Source of the DNA: Gammaproteobacteria bacterium UBA7803
GTDB lineage: Bacteria; Pseudomonadota; Gammaproteobacteria; Pseudomonadales; Azotimanducaceae
Length of the DNA: 64,000 nt
Assembly: GCA_002480525.1 (NCBI GenBank)
Contig: DLCH01000078.1
Coordinates: forward strand, 28,116-92,115
Direction: 5' to 3'
Shown here: in pieces, positions 53,429-62,929 of the stretch
Numbering within the stretch: the stretch's first letter is position 1
Layout: the number at the start of each line of letters is the position of its first letter
Program-made: the position numbers and the translations under genes
The notes under the pieces: model-generated
Told to the model about the DNA's origin: nothing
Database searches by the model: none
Seen by the model: the letters and a program-made list of their open reading frames with translations, nothing else

Positions 53429-56110
53429 TCAGAAGATTTCTACGGGCTTGATGTCCTCGTCTTCCCCGTCGCCGTAGCCGTCCAGGGCATCGGGCTGCAC
53501 CGGATCCGGCGCGTGCTCGGCGAGGAAGTACTCGAAGATGGCGTCGGGGTCGGCGGCGCGGGCGACGCGGCCGGTCTCGGGGTCGATCTTCATGCTCACC
53601 ACGCCGGCGGGCTGGGCAGGGGCGGTCTGGGGGCGTCCGGCGAGGGCCGTGCGCATGTAGTCGATCCAGATCGGCAGGGGGGTGTTCGAGCCGTATTCCC
53701 GCGCGCCCAGCGGCTGGTGGTTGGGGAAGCCGACCCACACCGAGGTGACCAGTTCCGGGTTGTAGCCGTTGAACCAGGTGTCCGCCGCTTCGTTGGTCGT
53801 GCCGGTCTTGCCCGCCAGGTCGGAGCGCTCCAGGCGCCGGGCGCGGATGCCCGTGCCGCGCCGGATCACGTCCTGGAGCATGGAGTGCATGAGGTAGGCG
53901 ATCCGCTCGTCGATCACCCGCTGTGCCGGTATGGGCGTGTCGAGGGCGGCGTCTGCCGTCTCGGCGGTTCCGCCGGCGGGCTCGCCCGGGAGGGGGGCGG
54001 TGCCGGATCCGGCGTTCGCCAGGACGGCTTCCAGGCTGGCCGGCTCTGCGCCGTCCGGCGCCGCGCCCGCCGCCGCCAGCGCGCCGGTGGCGGTGACCTC
54101 GGCGGCAGCGCCGCGCCGGCGGGGCAGGGTGGCCAGGTCGATGGGGGTGAGCCAGGTGTCGCAGGTGTCGCAGACCTGGGGATGGCGGCTGGCGAGTATC
54201 CGGCGCCCGTCGATGTCGTACACCGCGTCGACGATGTGGGGTTCGATGCGGTGGCCGCCGTTGGCGAAGGTGGCGTAGGCCACCGCCATCTGCATCGGCG
54301 TCACCGCCATGGTGCCGCCGCCGACCGCGAGCTGGGTGTTGCGCGGAAAGGTGGTGGTGTCGAAGCCGAATCGCCGGGAATAGTCGAGGATCTCCCCGGC
54401 GCCCACCTCGAGCAGCACCCGCATGGTCACCAGGTTGATGGAGCGGTACAGCGCTTCACGCAGCCGGGTGGGGCCGTTGTAGCGGTTGTTGTCGTTGTCC
54501 GGGCGGTATTCCGACTCCAGGTTCTGGTCGTCGAACACCAGCGGCGCGTCCATGAACATGCTGGCCGGCGTCACGCCGTTGGCCAGCGCCGCGGCGTAGA
54601 CGAAGGGCTTGAATCCCGAGCCGGGCTGGCGCGCGGCCTGCAGGGCGTGGTTGTACTGGTTGATGGCGAAGTCGTAGCCGCCGACCATCGCCCGGACCGC
54701 GCCGTTGTCCGCGTCGAGGGAGACCAGCGCGCCCTGGATCTCCGGGATCTGCGTCAGCACCCAGCGGTAGCCCGTCTCGCCGTCGTCCGGGGCCGTCGCG
54801 GCGTCGTCGGCGTCTGCGGCGGTACCGTCGGGGTCGTCGCCGGCGTCGGTGGCCGCCACGGCCTCCTGGCGCACGCGGATCACGTCGCCCACCGACAGCA
54901 CGTCCGCCGGCGTCCGCGGCGCGGCGCCCCGGGTGTCCACGGTCAGGTAGGGGCGGGCCCAGGACAGCCCGGCCATGCCGAGCCGGATCTCGTCACCGGA
55001 CGGCAGCAGGGCCGTGGCGTGATCCTCCTGCAGGTCGACCACCACGGCCGGATCCAGGTCGAAATAGACCGGCACCTCGGACAGGGCGGCGAGGTAGCCG
55101 TCCGGGGTTTCCGCGTCGATCCGGCGTTCCGGACCGCGGTAGCCGTGGCGGCGGTCGTAGGCGCGCAGCCCGTCGCGGACGGCCTGGCGGGCCGCCCGCT
55201 GTGCCGCGGCGTCCAGGGTGGTGACCACTTCGTAGCCGCCGCTGTAGAGGTCCGGCAGCCGCTCGAGGAGCTGCTGACGCACCCACTCCGCCGGGTAGGG
55301 CGCCGCCACGTCGAGGTCGCGCTCGTAGAGGCGCGCGGTGATCGGCGCCGCGATGGCCTGCTCGTACTGCTCCCGGCTGATGGAGCCCTGCTCGCGCATG
55401 CGCGACAGCACCACGTTGCGGCGGTTGCGCGCCCGGCTGGGGTTGTTGATCGGATTGCCCGCCGTGGGCGCCTGGGGGATGCCCGCCAGCATGGCGAGCT
55501 GGGGCAGCTCCAGCTCCGCAAGGGACTTGCCATAATAGGTGTAGGCGGCCGCCTGGGCGCCGTAGGCCCGCTTCCCGAACGGCACCGCGTTGATGTAGAG
55601 CTCGAGGATCTCGTCCTTGCTCAGTTCCCGCTCGATCTTCAGCGCCAGCAGGATCTCCTTGAACTTGCGGATGAACACCTGATCCAGCGAGAAGGTGCCG
55701 AGGTTTCGCGGGAGCTGCATGGTGATGGTGGAACCGCCCCGGGTGATCTCACCGCGATTCATCACGAGCTCGATGGCGGCCGTCGTCAGCGTGATCAGAT
55801 CGACCCCGCTATGCTCGTAGAACCGCTTGTCCTCGGTATCGAGGACGGCGCTTACGAAAAGGGGAGGAACTTGGTCTAGAGTGATAGGTATGAGACGCCG
55901 TTCCCCGAATTCGGCGATCAGGCTGCGGTCGGCGGTATAGACTCGAAGAGGTGTCTCGAGCCGGACCTGGCGATAGGTCTCAGCTTTGGGAATCTGCGGA
56001 TCGAGGTAGAGGAAAGCGGCGGCCAGACTGAGGACTGCGGCACATACAGCCGCCAGGGCCAACCACATAATACGGCCCGCTGTCTGTTTGGATCTTGTTG
56101 TCATGGACAT
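53429..56110 (-). CDS. mrcA: Penicillin-binding protein 1A
   Basis: 893 residues from the ATG at 56110 (56104 also possible). An N-terminal membrane helix (IMWLALAAVCAAVLSLAAAF) precedes the glycosyltransferase domain ('VLDTEDKRFYEHSGVD', 'GGSTITMQLPRNLGTF', 'KIERELSKDEILELYINAVP') and a transpeptidase domain with SxxK 'RQPGSGFKPFVYA', SxN 'YRSINLVTMR' and KTG 'DLAGKTGTTNEAADTWF'. Two Ala/Asp-rich inserts interrupt it: one before the transpeptidase domain (TDAGDDPDGTAADADDAATA) and a longer one before the KTG region. It polymerises and crosslinks peptidoglycan. Divergent from pilM, the standard arrangement. Confidence 0.97.
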   Translation of the reverse strand: MSMTTRSKQTAGRIMWLALAAVCAAVLSLAAAFLYLDPQIPKAETYRQVRLETPLRVYTADRSLIAEFGERRLIPITLDQVPPLFVSAVLDTEDKRFYEHSGVDLITLTTAAIELVMNRGEITRGGSTITMQLPRNLGTFSLDQVFIRKFKEILLALKIERELSKDEILELYINAVPFGKRAYGAQAAAYTYYGKSLAELELPQLAMLAGIPQAPTAGNPINNPSRARNRRNVVLSRMREQGSISREQYEQAIAAPITARLYERDLDVAAPYPAEWVRQQLLERLPDLYSGGYEVVTTLDAAAQRAARQAVRDGLRAYDRRHGYRGPERRIDAETPDGYLAALSEVPVYFDLDPAVVVDLQEDHATALLPSGDEIRLGMAGLSWARPYLTVDTRGAAPRTPADVLSVGDVIRVRQEAVAATDAGDDPDGTAADADDAATAPDDGETGYRWVLTQIPEIQGALVSLDADNGAVRAMVGGYDFAINQYNHALQAARQPGSGFKPFVYAAALANGVTPASMFMDAPLVFDDQNLESEYRPDNDNNRYNGPTRLREALYRSINLVTMRVLLEVGAGEILDYSRRFGFDTTTFPRNTQLAVGGGTMAVTPMQMAVAYATFANGGHRIEPHIVDAVYDIDGRRILASRHPQVCDTCDTWLTPIDLATLPRRRGAAAEVTATGALAAAGAAPDGAEPASLEAVLANAGSGTAPLPGEPAGGTAETADAALDTPIPAQRVIDERIAYLMHSMLQDVIRRGTGIRARRLERSDLAGKTGTTNEAADTWFNGYNPELVTSVWVGFPNHQPLGAREYGSNTPLPIWIDYMRTALAGRPQTAPAQPAGVVSMKIDPETGRVARAADPDAIFEYFLAEHAPDPVQPDALDGYGDGEDEDIKPVEIF

Positions 56111-56225
56111 CGCGACAGCAACAGTCTGGGAACAGGGAAGCGATTGCGACGACCGCAATCCTGGTATTTAATGTTTGACCGCATAAAAAGGACGTAAGTG
56201 CCCGCGCCAATAAGGAAATTTCACC

Positions 56226-57290
56226 GTGCCCGGCCTATTTAAGAAGAAGTCCAACGCGCTGCTTGGGCTCGACATCAGCTCCACGTCGGTCAAGCTTCTC
56301 GAGCTGTCGAGGAACAACGGCCGGTATCGCGTGGAGGCTTACGCCGTGGAACCACTGCCGCCGAACGCCGTCGTGGAAAAGAATATTAGCGACGTGGAAG
56401 GCGTAGGTGAAGCGATCAAGCGGGTGATCAGCCGCTCCAAGGCCCAGGCCCGTCAGGCCGCCGTGGCCGTCGCCGGCTCCGCCGTCATCACCAAGACCAT
56501 CGAGATGGACGGCGCGCTCAACGACGACGAGATGGAAAACCAGATCACCGTCGAAGCCGATCAGTACATCCCCTATCCCCTCGACGAGGTGGCCATCGAC
56601 TTCGAGGTGCAGGGCATCTCGGAGCGCAATCCGGAGCAGGTGGAAGTGCTGCTGGCCGCCTGCCGCCGCGAGAACGTGGAGATGCGGGAAGCCGCGCTGC
56701 AGCTCGGCGGCGTCAAGCCGATGGTGGTGGACATCGAGGCCCACGCCATGAAGCGCGCCTTCGAGCTGATCAAGCCCCAGCTCGGCAGCAACCCCCAGGA
56801 CCTGGTGGTCGCCATCATAGACATCGGCGCCACCATGACCACACTGTCCGTGCTCGCCGACGACCGCTCCATCTACACCCGGGAGCAGCTGTTCGGCGGC
56901 AAGCAGCTCACCGAAGAGATTCAGCGCCGGTACAGCCTCTCCTTCGAGGAGGCCGGGCTCGCCAAGAAACAGGGCGGCCTGCCGGACGATTATGAGGAGG
57001 AGGTTCTGCAGCCGTTCAAAGAGGCCGTGCTACAGCAGGTGACTCGATCGCTGCAGTTCTTCTTCTCATCCAGCCAGTACGACGACGTGGACTACATCGT
57101 GCTCGCCGGCGGCACCGCCTCCATCGACGGTCTCGCCGACATGATCGAGAACAAGCTCGGCACGCCCACGCTGATCGCGAATCCGTTCGTCGACATGGCG
57201 CTCGCCAACAAGGTGGACGCGGATGCGCTGGCGAATGACGCGCCGGCGATGATGATCGCCTGTGGTCTGGCCATGAGGAGCTTCGACTGA
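56226..57290 (+). CDS. pilM: Type IV pilus protein PilM
   Basis: 354 residues from a GTG. Actin-like ATP-binding fold: 'ALLGLDISSTSVKLLELSRN', 'VVAIIDIGATMTTLSVL' and 'VDYIVLAGGTASIDGLADMI' are the phosphate and adenosine motifs. It binds the PilN tail in the cytoplasm. First of pilMNOPQ; the stop overlaps pilN (TGATG). Confidence 0.97.
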   Translation: MPGLFKKKSNALLGLDISSTSVKLLELSRNNGRYRVEAYAVEPLPPNAVVEKNISDVEGVGEAIKRVISRSKAQARQAAVAVAGSAVITKTIEMDGALNDDEMENQITVEADQYIPYPLDEVAIDFEVQGISERNPEQVEVLLAACRRENVEMREAALQLGGVKPMVVDIEAHAMKRAFELIKPQLGSNPQDLVVAIIDIGATMTTLSVLADDRSIYTREQLFGGKQLTEEIQRRYSLSFEEAGLAKKQGGLPDDYEEEVLQPFKEAVLQQVTRSLQFFFSSSQYDDVDYIVLAGGTASIDGLADMIENKLGTPTLIANPFVDMALANKVDADALANDAPAMMIACGLAMRSFD

Positions 57291-57901
57291 TGGCACGCAT
57301 CAACCTTCTGCCCTGGCGCGAGTGGGAACGCGAGCGCAAGCGCAAGGAATTTCTCGGCAACCTGGCCGGCGTGCTGGTCGCGGCGGTCGCGCTGGTGCTG
57401 CTGTTCGGCTGGTATCTGGACGGCCGCATCGAGAACCAGGAGGACCGCAACGCCTACCTGGAGCGGGAGATCGCCGTGCTCGACGAGAAGATCGCCGAGA
57501 TCCAGGCCCTGCAGAAGAAGCGCGAAGAGCTGCTGGCGCGCATGCGCGTGATCCAGGAGCTGCAGGGCAACCGGCCGGTGATCGTGCGCGTGTTCGACGA
57601 GCTGGTGCGGACCCTGGCCAAGGGCGTGCACTTCCGCGAGCTGAAGATGCAGGGCACCACCCTGTCCGTCGCCGGCGTCGCGGAATCGAACAACCGCATC
57701 TCCTCGCTGATGCGCAATCTGGACAACTCGGACTGGTTCGCGAGCCCGAACCTCAAGACCATCAAGGAAGATCCGGAGAACTCGAACTATGGCTCCCAGG
57801 CGAGCACCTTCAATCTGACCTTCGTGCAGACCAACCCGAACCACACCGACGACGGTGACGGTCCGGCTGCCGGCGGTCCGGCCAATCAGGGAGGACGCTG
57901 A
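57290..57901 (+). CDS. pilN: Type IV pilus protein PilN
   Basis: 203 residues. The PilM-binding tail 'ARINLLPWREWERERKR' is followed by a membrane helix (LAGVLVAAVALVLLFGWYL), coiled coil and a periplasmic alpha/beta domain. The C terminus is Gly/Pro rich. Confidence 0.97.
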   Translation: MARINLLPWREWERERKRKEFLGNLAGVLVAAVALVLLFGWYLDGRIENQEDRNAYLEREIAVLDEKIAEIQALQKKREELLARMRVIQELQGNRPVIVRVFDELVRTLAKGVHFRELKMQGTTLSVAGVAESNNRISSLMRNLDNSDWFASPNLKTIKEDPENSNYGSQASTFNLTFVQTNPNHTDDGDGPAAGGPANQGGR

Positions 57902-57902
57902 C

Positions 57903-58514
57903 ATGGCGATGAAGGACTCTCTGGAGCAGCTGCAGAATTTCGACCTCGCGGACCTCGATCTCAACAACATCGGGTCCTGGCCCGGCGCGGTCAAAGCCAT
58001 CGTCATGGCGCTGGTATTCCTGCTGGTGCTCGGCGGCGGCTACTACGTCTACGTCACCGACAAGCAGACCACGCTGGAGCGGGCCGAGCGTCAGGAAGAA
58101 GAACTGCGCCGGGATTTCGAGGAGAAGAGCTTCAAGGCGGCCAATCTGGATGCCTACCGGGCGCAGATGACCGAGATGGAGACGACCTTCGAGTCGCTGC
58201 TGCGTCAGCTCCCCAGCGACACCGAGGTGCCGGGCCTGATCGAGGACATCACCCGGACCGCGCTGGACAACGAGCTCACCATCGAAAGCATCGACCTGAA
58301 GGACGAGGTGCGCACCGAGTTCTACGTGGAGCTGCCGATCGAGATCGTGGTCGAGGGCAATTATCACAAGATCGGCTCGTTCGTCAGCGGCGTGGCCAAT
58401 CTGTCACGGATCGTGACGCTGCACGATTTCGAGATCGTGCCCCAGCAGTCGCCGCTTAACCTCAGGATGTCGATCCTGGCTAAGACTTACAGGTATCTGG
58501 AAGAGGGCGAGTGA
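57903..58514 (+). CDS. pilO: Type IV pilus protein PilO
   Basis: 203 residues, ATG at 57903 one base after the pilN stop. Membrane helix at about 30-50 (AIVMALVFLLVLGGGYYVYV), coiled coil, and 'LRQLPSDTEVPGLIEDITRT', the usual PilO start of the globular domain. Heterodimer partner of PilN. Confidence 0.97.
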   Translation: MAMKDSLEQLQNFDLADLDLNNIGSWPGAVKAIVMALVFLLVLGGGYYVYVTDKQTTLERAERQEEELRRDFEEKSFKAANLDAYRAQMTEMETTFESLLRQLPSDTEVPGLIEDITRTALDNELTIESIDLKDEVRTEFYVELPIEIVVEGNYHKIGSFVSGVANLSRIVTLHDFEIVPQQSPLNLRMSILAKTYRYLEEGE

Positions 58515-59053
58515 TGCAGATACTGAGTAAGCGCGCTTTGGCAACGGCAGCGCTCGCTGCCGCGCTGGCCGGTTGCGGCAGCAGTGGTGATCATCAGGAT
58601 CTGCGCGCATTCATGGAAGAAGTGCAGGCCCGGCCGCCGGGCCGGATCGAACCCCTGCCGCCGTTCGAGCAGGTGCCGCCGTTCGCCTACCAGGCGAGCA
58701 ACATGCGCAGTCCGTTCGAGCCGCCGGTGGAGATCCGGGCGCCGAACCGGCCGAGCGGGCCGCAGGTCAAGCCGGATCCGAACCGGCCGAAACAGTATCT
58801 GGAGCAGTATCCGGTCGCCAACCTGACCATGGTGGGCACGCTGTCCCAGAACGCCCGGACCTTCGCGCTGGTGCAGGATGCCGACGGCGGCGTGCATCGG
58901 GTCGAGCGGGGTGACTACATGGGTACGGATCACGGCAGGATCCTGGCCATAGAAGAATCTGCCATCGAGCTGATCGAGATTGTTCCGGACGGCACCGGAG
59001 GGTGGGTGGAGCGTTCCCGCACCGTGCCGCTGGGAGGTGGAGATAGAGGATGA
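58514..59053 (+). CDS. pilP: Pilus lipoprotein PilP
   Basis: 179 residues from the ATG overlapping the pilO stop; the GTG at 58511 would add one residue. Lipobox ALAGC at Cys21-22. The Pro-rich linker holds 'FAYQASNMRSPFEPP', and the beta-sandwich domain has 'YPVANLTMVGTLSQNARTFA'. It links PilNO to the secretin. ATGA overlap with pilQ. Confidence 0.96.
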   Translation: MQILSKRALATAALAAALAGCGSSGDHQDLRAFMEEVQARPPGRIEPLPPFEQVPPFAYQASNMRSPFEPPVEIRAPNRPSGPQVKPDPNRPKQYLEQYPVANLTMVGTLSQNARTFALVQDADGGVHRVERGDYMGTDHGRILAIEESAIELIEIVPDGTGGWVERSRTVPLGGGDRG

Positions 59054-61221
59054 ACATCATGTGGAACAGCAACTCGCGCGGACGGCACCAGGGAGTGGTC
59101 AGCCGGTCGGCTCGCGGCACCGCGCGCAGGCCCGGCATCTGCCGCTGGCGCATTTTCGGCGCGCTGGCGGCTCTGCTCGCCCTGCCGGCCTTCGGCGCGA
59201 CCATCCAGGACGTCGAGTTCTCCTCGCTCCCGGGCGACAAGACGGAGATCCGCATGACCTTCGACGGTACGCCGCCCCAGCCGGCCGGCTACACCATCGA
59301 GCGTCCGGCGCGGATCGTCCTCGACATGCCCGGCGTGGAAAGCGCGCTGGAGGAGAAGCACCACGATCTCGGCATCGGCAATGCGCGCCGGGTGTCCATC
59401 GTCTCCACCAAGGATCGCACCCGCGCCATCGTCAACCTGACCCGGCTGGTGAGCTACGAGACCAGCGTGGAAGGCAATACGCTGTACGTGCTGGTCGGCG
59501 CGGACGGCCGTGAGCGGGCTGCTGCTGCCGACGACGACCGCAGCTTCGTGCCGGAGACGGCGCAGCGCAGCTCGGCCCCGGTGGGCAGCTCCGCCATCCG
59601 CGACGTCGACTTCCGCCGCGGCAAGGAAGGCGAAGGCCGCGTGATCGTCAAGCTGTCCAACCCCAAGGCGCCGGTCAACGTCACCACCGAGGCGGGCAAG
59701 ATCGTCGTCGAGGTGCGCAACACCGATCTGCCGCGGGAGCTGCAGCGGCGTCTGGACGTCACCGATTTCGCCACCCCGGTGCAGATCGTCGACGCGGTCC
59801 AGCAGGGTCCGCACGTGGTCTTCACCGTGGATGCCACCGGCAACTACGACTACCTGTCCTATCAGGCGGACGACACTCTTTCCATCGACGTCACCCCGGT
59901 GACGGAGGAGGAGCTCGAGCGCCGCGAGGATCAGTTCAAGTACACGGGTGAGAAGCTGTCGCTGAACTTCCAGGACATCGAGGTCCGTTCGGTGCTGCAG
60001 CTCATCGCCGACTTCACCGACCTGAACCTGGTCGCCGCGGACACCGTGACCGGCCGCATCACCCTGCGGCTGAAGAACGTGCCCTGGGACCAGGCGCTGG
60101 AGCTCATTCTCAAGACCAAGGGACTCGACAAGCGCCAGGTCGGCAACGTGCTGCTGGTGGCTCCGGCGGCTGAGATCGCCGCCCGGGAGAAGCTCGAGCT
60201 CGAGAATCAGAAGCAGATCTCCGAGCTCGCGCCGCTGCGCACCGATTTCATTCAGATCCGCTACGCCAGCGCCAGCGAGCTGTTCGAGCTGTTCAACACG
60301 GCCGGCGGCGAGGGGCAGCGTTCCATGCTCTCCGAGCGGGGCAGCGTGATCGTCGACGAGCGCACCAACTCGATCATCCTCACCGACACGGCGGAGAAGA
60401 TCGAAGAGTTCCGCCGCGTCATCCAGCAGCTCGACATTCCGGTGCGCCAGGTGCTCATCGAAGCGCGCATCGTCACCGCCAACGCGAACTACTCGAAGGA
60501 GATCGGCATCCGCTGGGGCGGCGGCCACATCGAGGATGGCGTTGGCGGGGGACAGCTTCGGGCCGGCGGCTCCCTGGAGACGCTGACTGAGCTGCAGAAC
60601 ATCATCGTCGAGGGCGATGGCGAGATCACCTCTCCCGGAGATCTGCTCGTCGACCTCGGCGTCAGCGGCGCCGGCGCGTCCAGCTTCGGCATCGGCTTCA
60701 CCAACGAAGGCACGCTGCTGGACCTGGAGCTGTCGGCTCTGGCGTCCGACGGTCACGCCGAAGTGGTGGCCCGGCCGAAGGTGATCACGGCAGACAAGTC
60801 GTCCGCACTGATCGAGTCCGGCGTGGAGATTCCCTATCAGGAAGCGTCTTCCAGCGGCGCGACCTCCACGTCGTTCAAGGACGCGGTGCTGTCGCTGGAA
60901 GTGACGCCGCAGATCACGCCGGACGACCGGATCATCATGCAGCTCACGGTCAAGCAGGACACGGTGGGTCAGGTGTTCGAGGGCGTGCCGTCGATCAACA
61001 CCAACGAGATCCAGACCGAGGTGCTGGTGGACAACTCGCAGACCATCGTGCTGGGCGGGATCTTCACCACCGACCGCAACATGTCGACCACCAAGACGCC
61101 GTTCCTGGGAGACCTGCCCTACGTCGGCCGGCTGTTCAAGCGGACCACCGAGCGTGACGACAAGCAGGAGCTGCTGATCTTCATCACGCCGCGGATCATC
61201 CAGGACACGCTGACGCGATAG
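59050..61221 (+). CDS. pilQ: Type IV pilus secretin PilQ
   Basis: 723 residues with a signal peptide (RIFGALAALLALPAFGATIQ region). Two AMIN domains (about 40-155 and 185-285) bind peptidoglycan. Next come the STN/N0 domain (KLSLNFQDIEVRSVLQLIAD), N1 domain and secretin barrel ('VVARPKVITADKSSALIESG', 'PFLGDLPYVGRLFKRTT'). It is the outer-membrane channel for the retractile pilus. Last gene before a terminator. Confidence 0.98.
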   Translation: MNIMWNSNSRGRHQGVVSRSARGTARRPGICRWRIFGALAALLALPAFGATIQDVEFSSLPGDKTEIRMTFDGTPPQPAGYTIERPARIVLDMPGVESALEEKHHDLGIGNARRVSIVSTKDRTRAIVNLTRLVSYETSVEGNTLYVLVGADGRERAAAADDDRSFVPETAQRSSAPVGSSAIRDVDFRRGKEGEGRVIVKLSNPKAPVNVTTEAGKIVVEVRNTDLPRELQRRLDVTDFATPVQIVDAVQQGPHVVFTVDATGNYDYLSYQADDTLSIDVTPVTEEELERREDQFKYTGEKLSLNFQDIEVRSVLQLIADFTDLNLVAADTVTGRITLRLKNVPWDQALELILKTKGLDKRQVGNVLLVAPAAEIAAREKLELENQKQISELAPLRTDFIQIRYASASELFELFNTAGGEGQRSMLSERGSVIVDERTNSIILTDTAEKIEEFRRVIQQLDIPVRQVLIEARIVTANANYSKEIGIRWGGGHIEDGVGGGQLRAGGSLETLTELQNIIVEGDGEITSPGDLLVDLGVSGAGASSFGIGFTNEGTLLDLELSALASDGHAEVVARPKVITADKSSALIESGVEIPYQEASSSGATSTSFKDAVLSLEVTPQITPDDRIIMQLTVKQDTVGQVFEGVPSINTNEIQTEVLVDNSQTIVLGGIFTTDRNMSTTKTPFLGDLPYVGRLFKRTTERDDKQELLIFITPRIIQDTLTR

Positions 61222-61259
61222 CGCCGGTCCTCCCACGCGGGCCAATGGCCTGTACACTA

Positions 61260-61287
61260 GACGGCGCCACAACGGCGCCGTCTTTGT
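61260..61287 (+). terminator. Terminator between pilQ and aroK
   Basis: GACGGCGCC (61260-61268) pairs with GGCGCCGTC (61274-61282), loop ACAAC, followed by TTTGT. The T run is short but the stem is strong and sits in the 74-bp gap after pilQ. Confidence 0.65.
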
Positions 61288-61295
61288 ATGTGCCT

Positions 61296-61820
61296 ATGAG
61301 CAAGCCGAACATCATCCTCGTCGGTCTGATGGCCGTGGGGAAAAGCACCGTCGGGCGCATGCTCGCCCAGGCGCTCGGCATGGAGTTCGTCGACTCCGAC
61401 CACGAGATCGAGGCCCGGGCCGGCGCGCCGGTGTCATGGATCTTCGACGTCGAGGGGGAAGCGGGCTTCCGCGAGCGCGAGCACCACATACTGGACGAAC
61501 TCACCCGCCGGGACGGCATCGTGCTGGCGACCGGCGGCGGTGCGGTGCTGTCGCCCTGCAACCGCACCATGCTCGCCGCCCGCGGTGTCGTCATTCACCT
61601 GGACAGCCCGCTGGAACGGCTGGTGGAACGCACCCGTCGGGACCGCAAGCGGCCGCTGCTGCAGCAGGGCGATCCGGAGGCGACGCTGGCCCGGCTGCAG
61701 CGGGAACGGGAGCCGCTGTACCGGGAGATCGCCGACTACCGGTTCGTCACCGACCGCCAGGGCCCGAAGGTGCTGGCGCGGGAGATCGAAGATCGGTTGC
61801 GTAAGGACAACGTCATATGA
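61296..61820 (+). CDS. aroK: Shikimate kinase
   Basis: 174 residues from the ATG at 61296. P-loop 'ILVGLMAVGKSTVGRMLA', shikimate-binding 'DSDHEIEARAG' and 'ATGGGAVLS', lid Arg in 'RTRRDRKRPLL'. It phosphorylates shikimate in the chorismate pathway. Overlaps aroB by 4 bp. Confidence 0.97.
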   Translation: MSKPNIILVGLMAVGKSTVGRMLAQALGMEFVDSDHEIEARAGAPVSWIFDVEGEAGFREREHHILDELTRRDGIVLATGGGAVLSPCNRTMLAARGVVIHLDSPLERLVERTRRDRKRPLLQQGDPEATLARLQREREPLYREIADYRFVTDRQGPKVLAREIEDRLRKDNVI

Positions 61821-62929
61821 GTCGGACGCGGGACGGCGTCGAGACGGTCCGGGTCGAACTCGGCGAGCGCGGTTATCCCATCCACATCGGCGCCGGCGTG
61901 CTCGGGCGCGGCGATCTGCTGCGCCCGCATCTGCGGGGCCGGCAGGTGGCCATTGTCAGCAACGAGGTGGTGGCGCCCCTGTACCTCGAAACGCTGCGGC
62001 AGGCGATCGGCGAGGGCCGCCAGGTCGACGTGTTCCTGATGGCCGACGGCGAGCGCCACAAGAATCTGGAGACCTACGGCGCGCTGATGGATTTCCTGCT
62101 GGAGCACCGCCACAACCGCACCACCACGCTGGTCGCGCTGGGCGGCGGCGTGGTCGGCGACCTCACCGGGTTCGCCGCCGCCACGTTCCAGCGCGGCGTC
62201 GACTTCGTTCAGGTGCCCACGACGCTGCTGGCCCAGGTCGACTCCTCGGTGGGCGGCAAGACCGCCGTGAACCACCCCCGCGGCAAGAACATGATCGGCG
62301 CGTTCTATCAGCCCCGCTGCGTGCTGGCCGACACCACGGTGTTCGACACCCTGCCGGACCGCGAGTACCGGGCGGGGCTCGCCGAGGTGGTGAAGTACGG
62401 CGTCATCCGGGACGCGGCGTTCTTCGACTGGCTGGAGACCAGGGCCGGAGCCCTCGGCGCCCGCGATGCCGGCGCGCTGGCCCGGGCCGTGCGGCGGTCC
62501 TGCGAGATCAAGGCCGAGGTGGTCGCCGCCGACGAGCGGGAAGGCGGCCTGCGGGCGATCCTCAACTACGGCCATACCTTCGGCCACGCCATCGAGACCC
62601 TCACCGGCTACGAGCGCTACCTCCACGGTGAAGCCGTGGCCATCGGCATGGTCATGGCGGCGGACCTGTCGGTGCGCCAGGGCTGGCTGCCGGCGGGCGA
62701 GGCTGGCCGCATCCGCGCGCTGCTCGAGACGCTCGGGCTTCCGGTCACGCCGCCCGCGCTGGCGGGCGACGCCATGGTGGCCGCCATGGGTCTGGACAAG
62801 AAGGTGCTGGACGGCCGGCTGCGGCTGGTGCTGGCCGAGGCGCTCGGCCGCGTGATCGTCACCGAGGACGTCGACGCGCAGGCCCTCGGCCGCACGCTCG
62901 CCGCCGGCGAGGCGCTCTGCCGTGGCTGA
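61817..62929 (+). CDS. aroB: 3-dehydroquinate synthase
   Basis: 370 residues. NAD-binding 'LGGGVVGDLTGFAAATFQRG' and 'FVQVPTTLLAQVDSSVGGKT', zinc ligands in 'YGHTFGHAIE' and downstream. It forms the first ring of the shikimate pathway. It overlaps damX by 8 bp. Confidence 0.97.
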   Translation: MSRTRDGVETVRVELGERGYPIHIGAGVLGRGDLLRPHLRGRQVAIVSNEVVAPLYLETLRQAIGEGRQVDVFLMADGERHKNLETYGALMDFLLEHRHNRTTTLVALGGGVVGDLTGFAAATFQRGVDFVQVPTTLLAQVDSSVGGKTAVNHPRGKNMIGAFYQPRCVLADTTVFDTLPDREYRAGLAEVVKYGVIRDAAFFDWLETRAGALGARDAGALARAVRRSCEIKAEVVAADEREGGLRAILNYGHTFGHAIETLTGYERYLHGEAVAIGMVMAADLSVRQGWLPAGEAGRIRALLETLGLPVTPPALAGDAMVAAMGLDKKVLDGRLRLVLAEALGRVIVTEDVDAQALGRTLAAGEALCRG

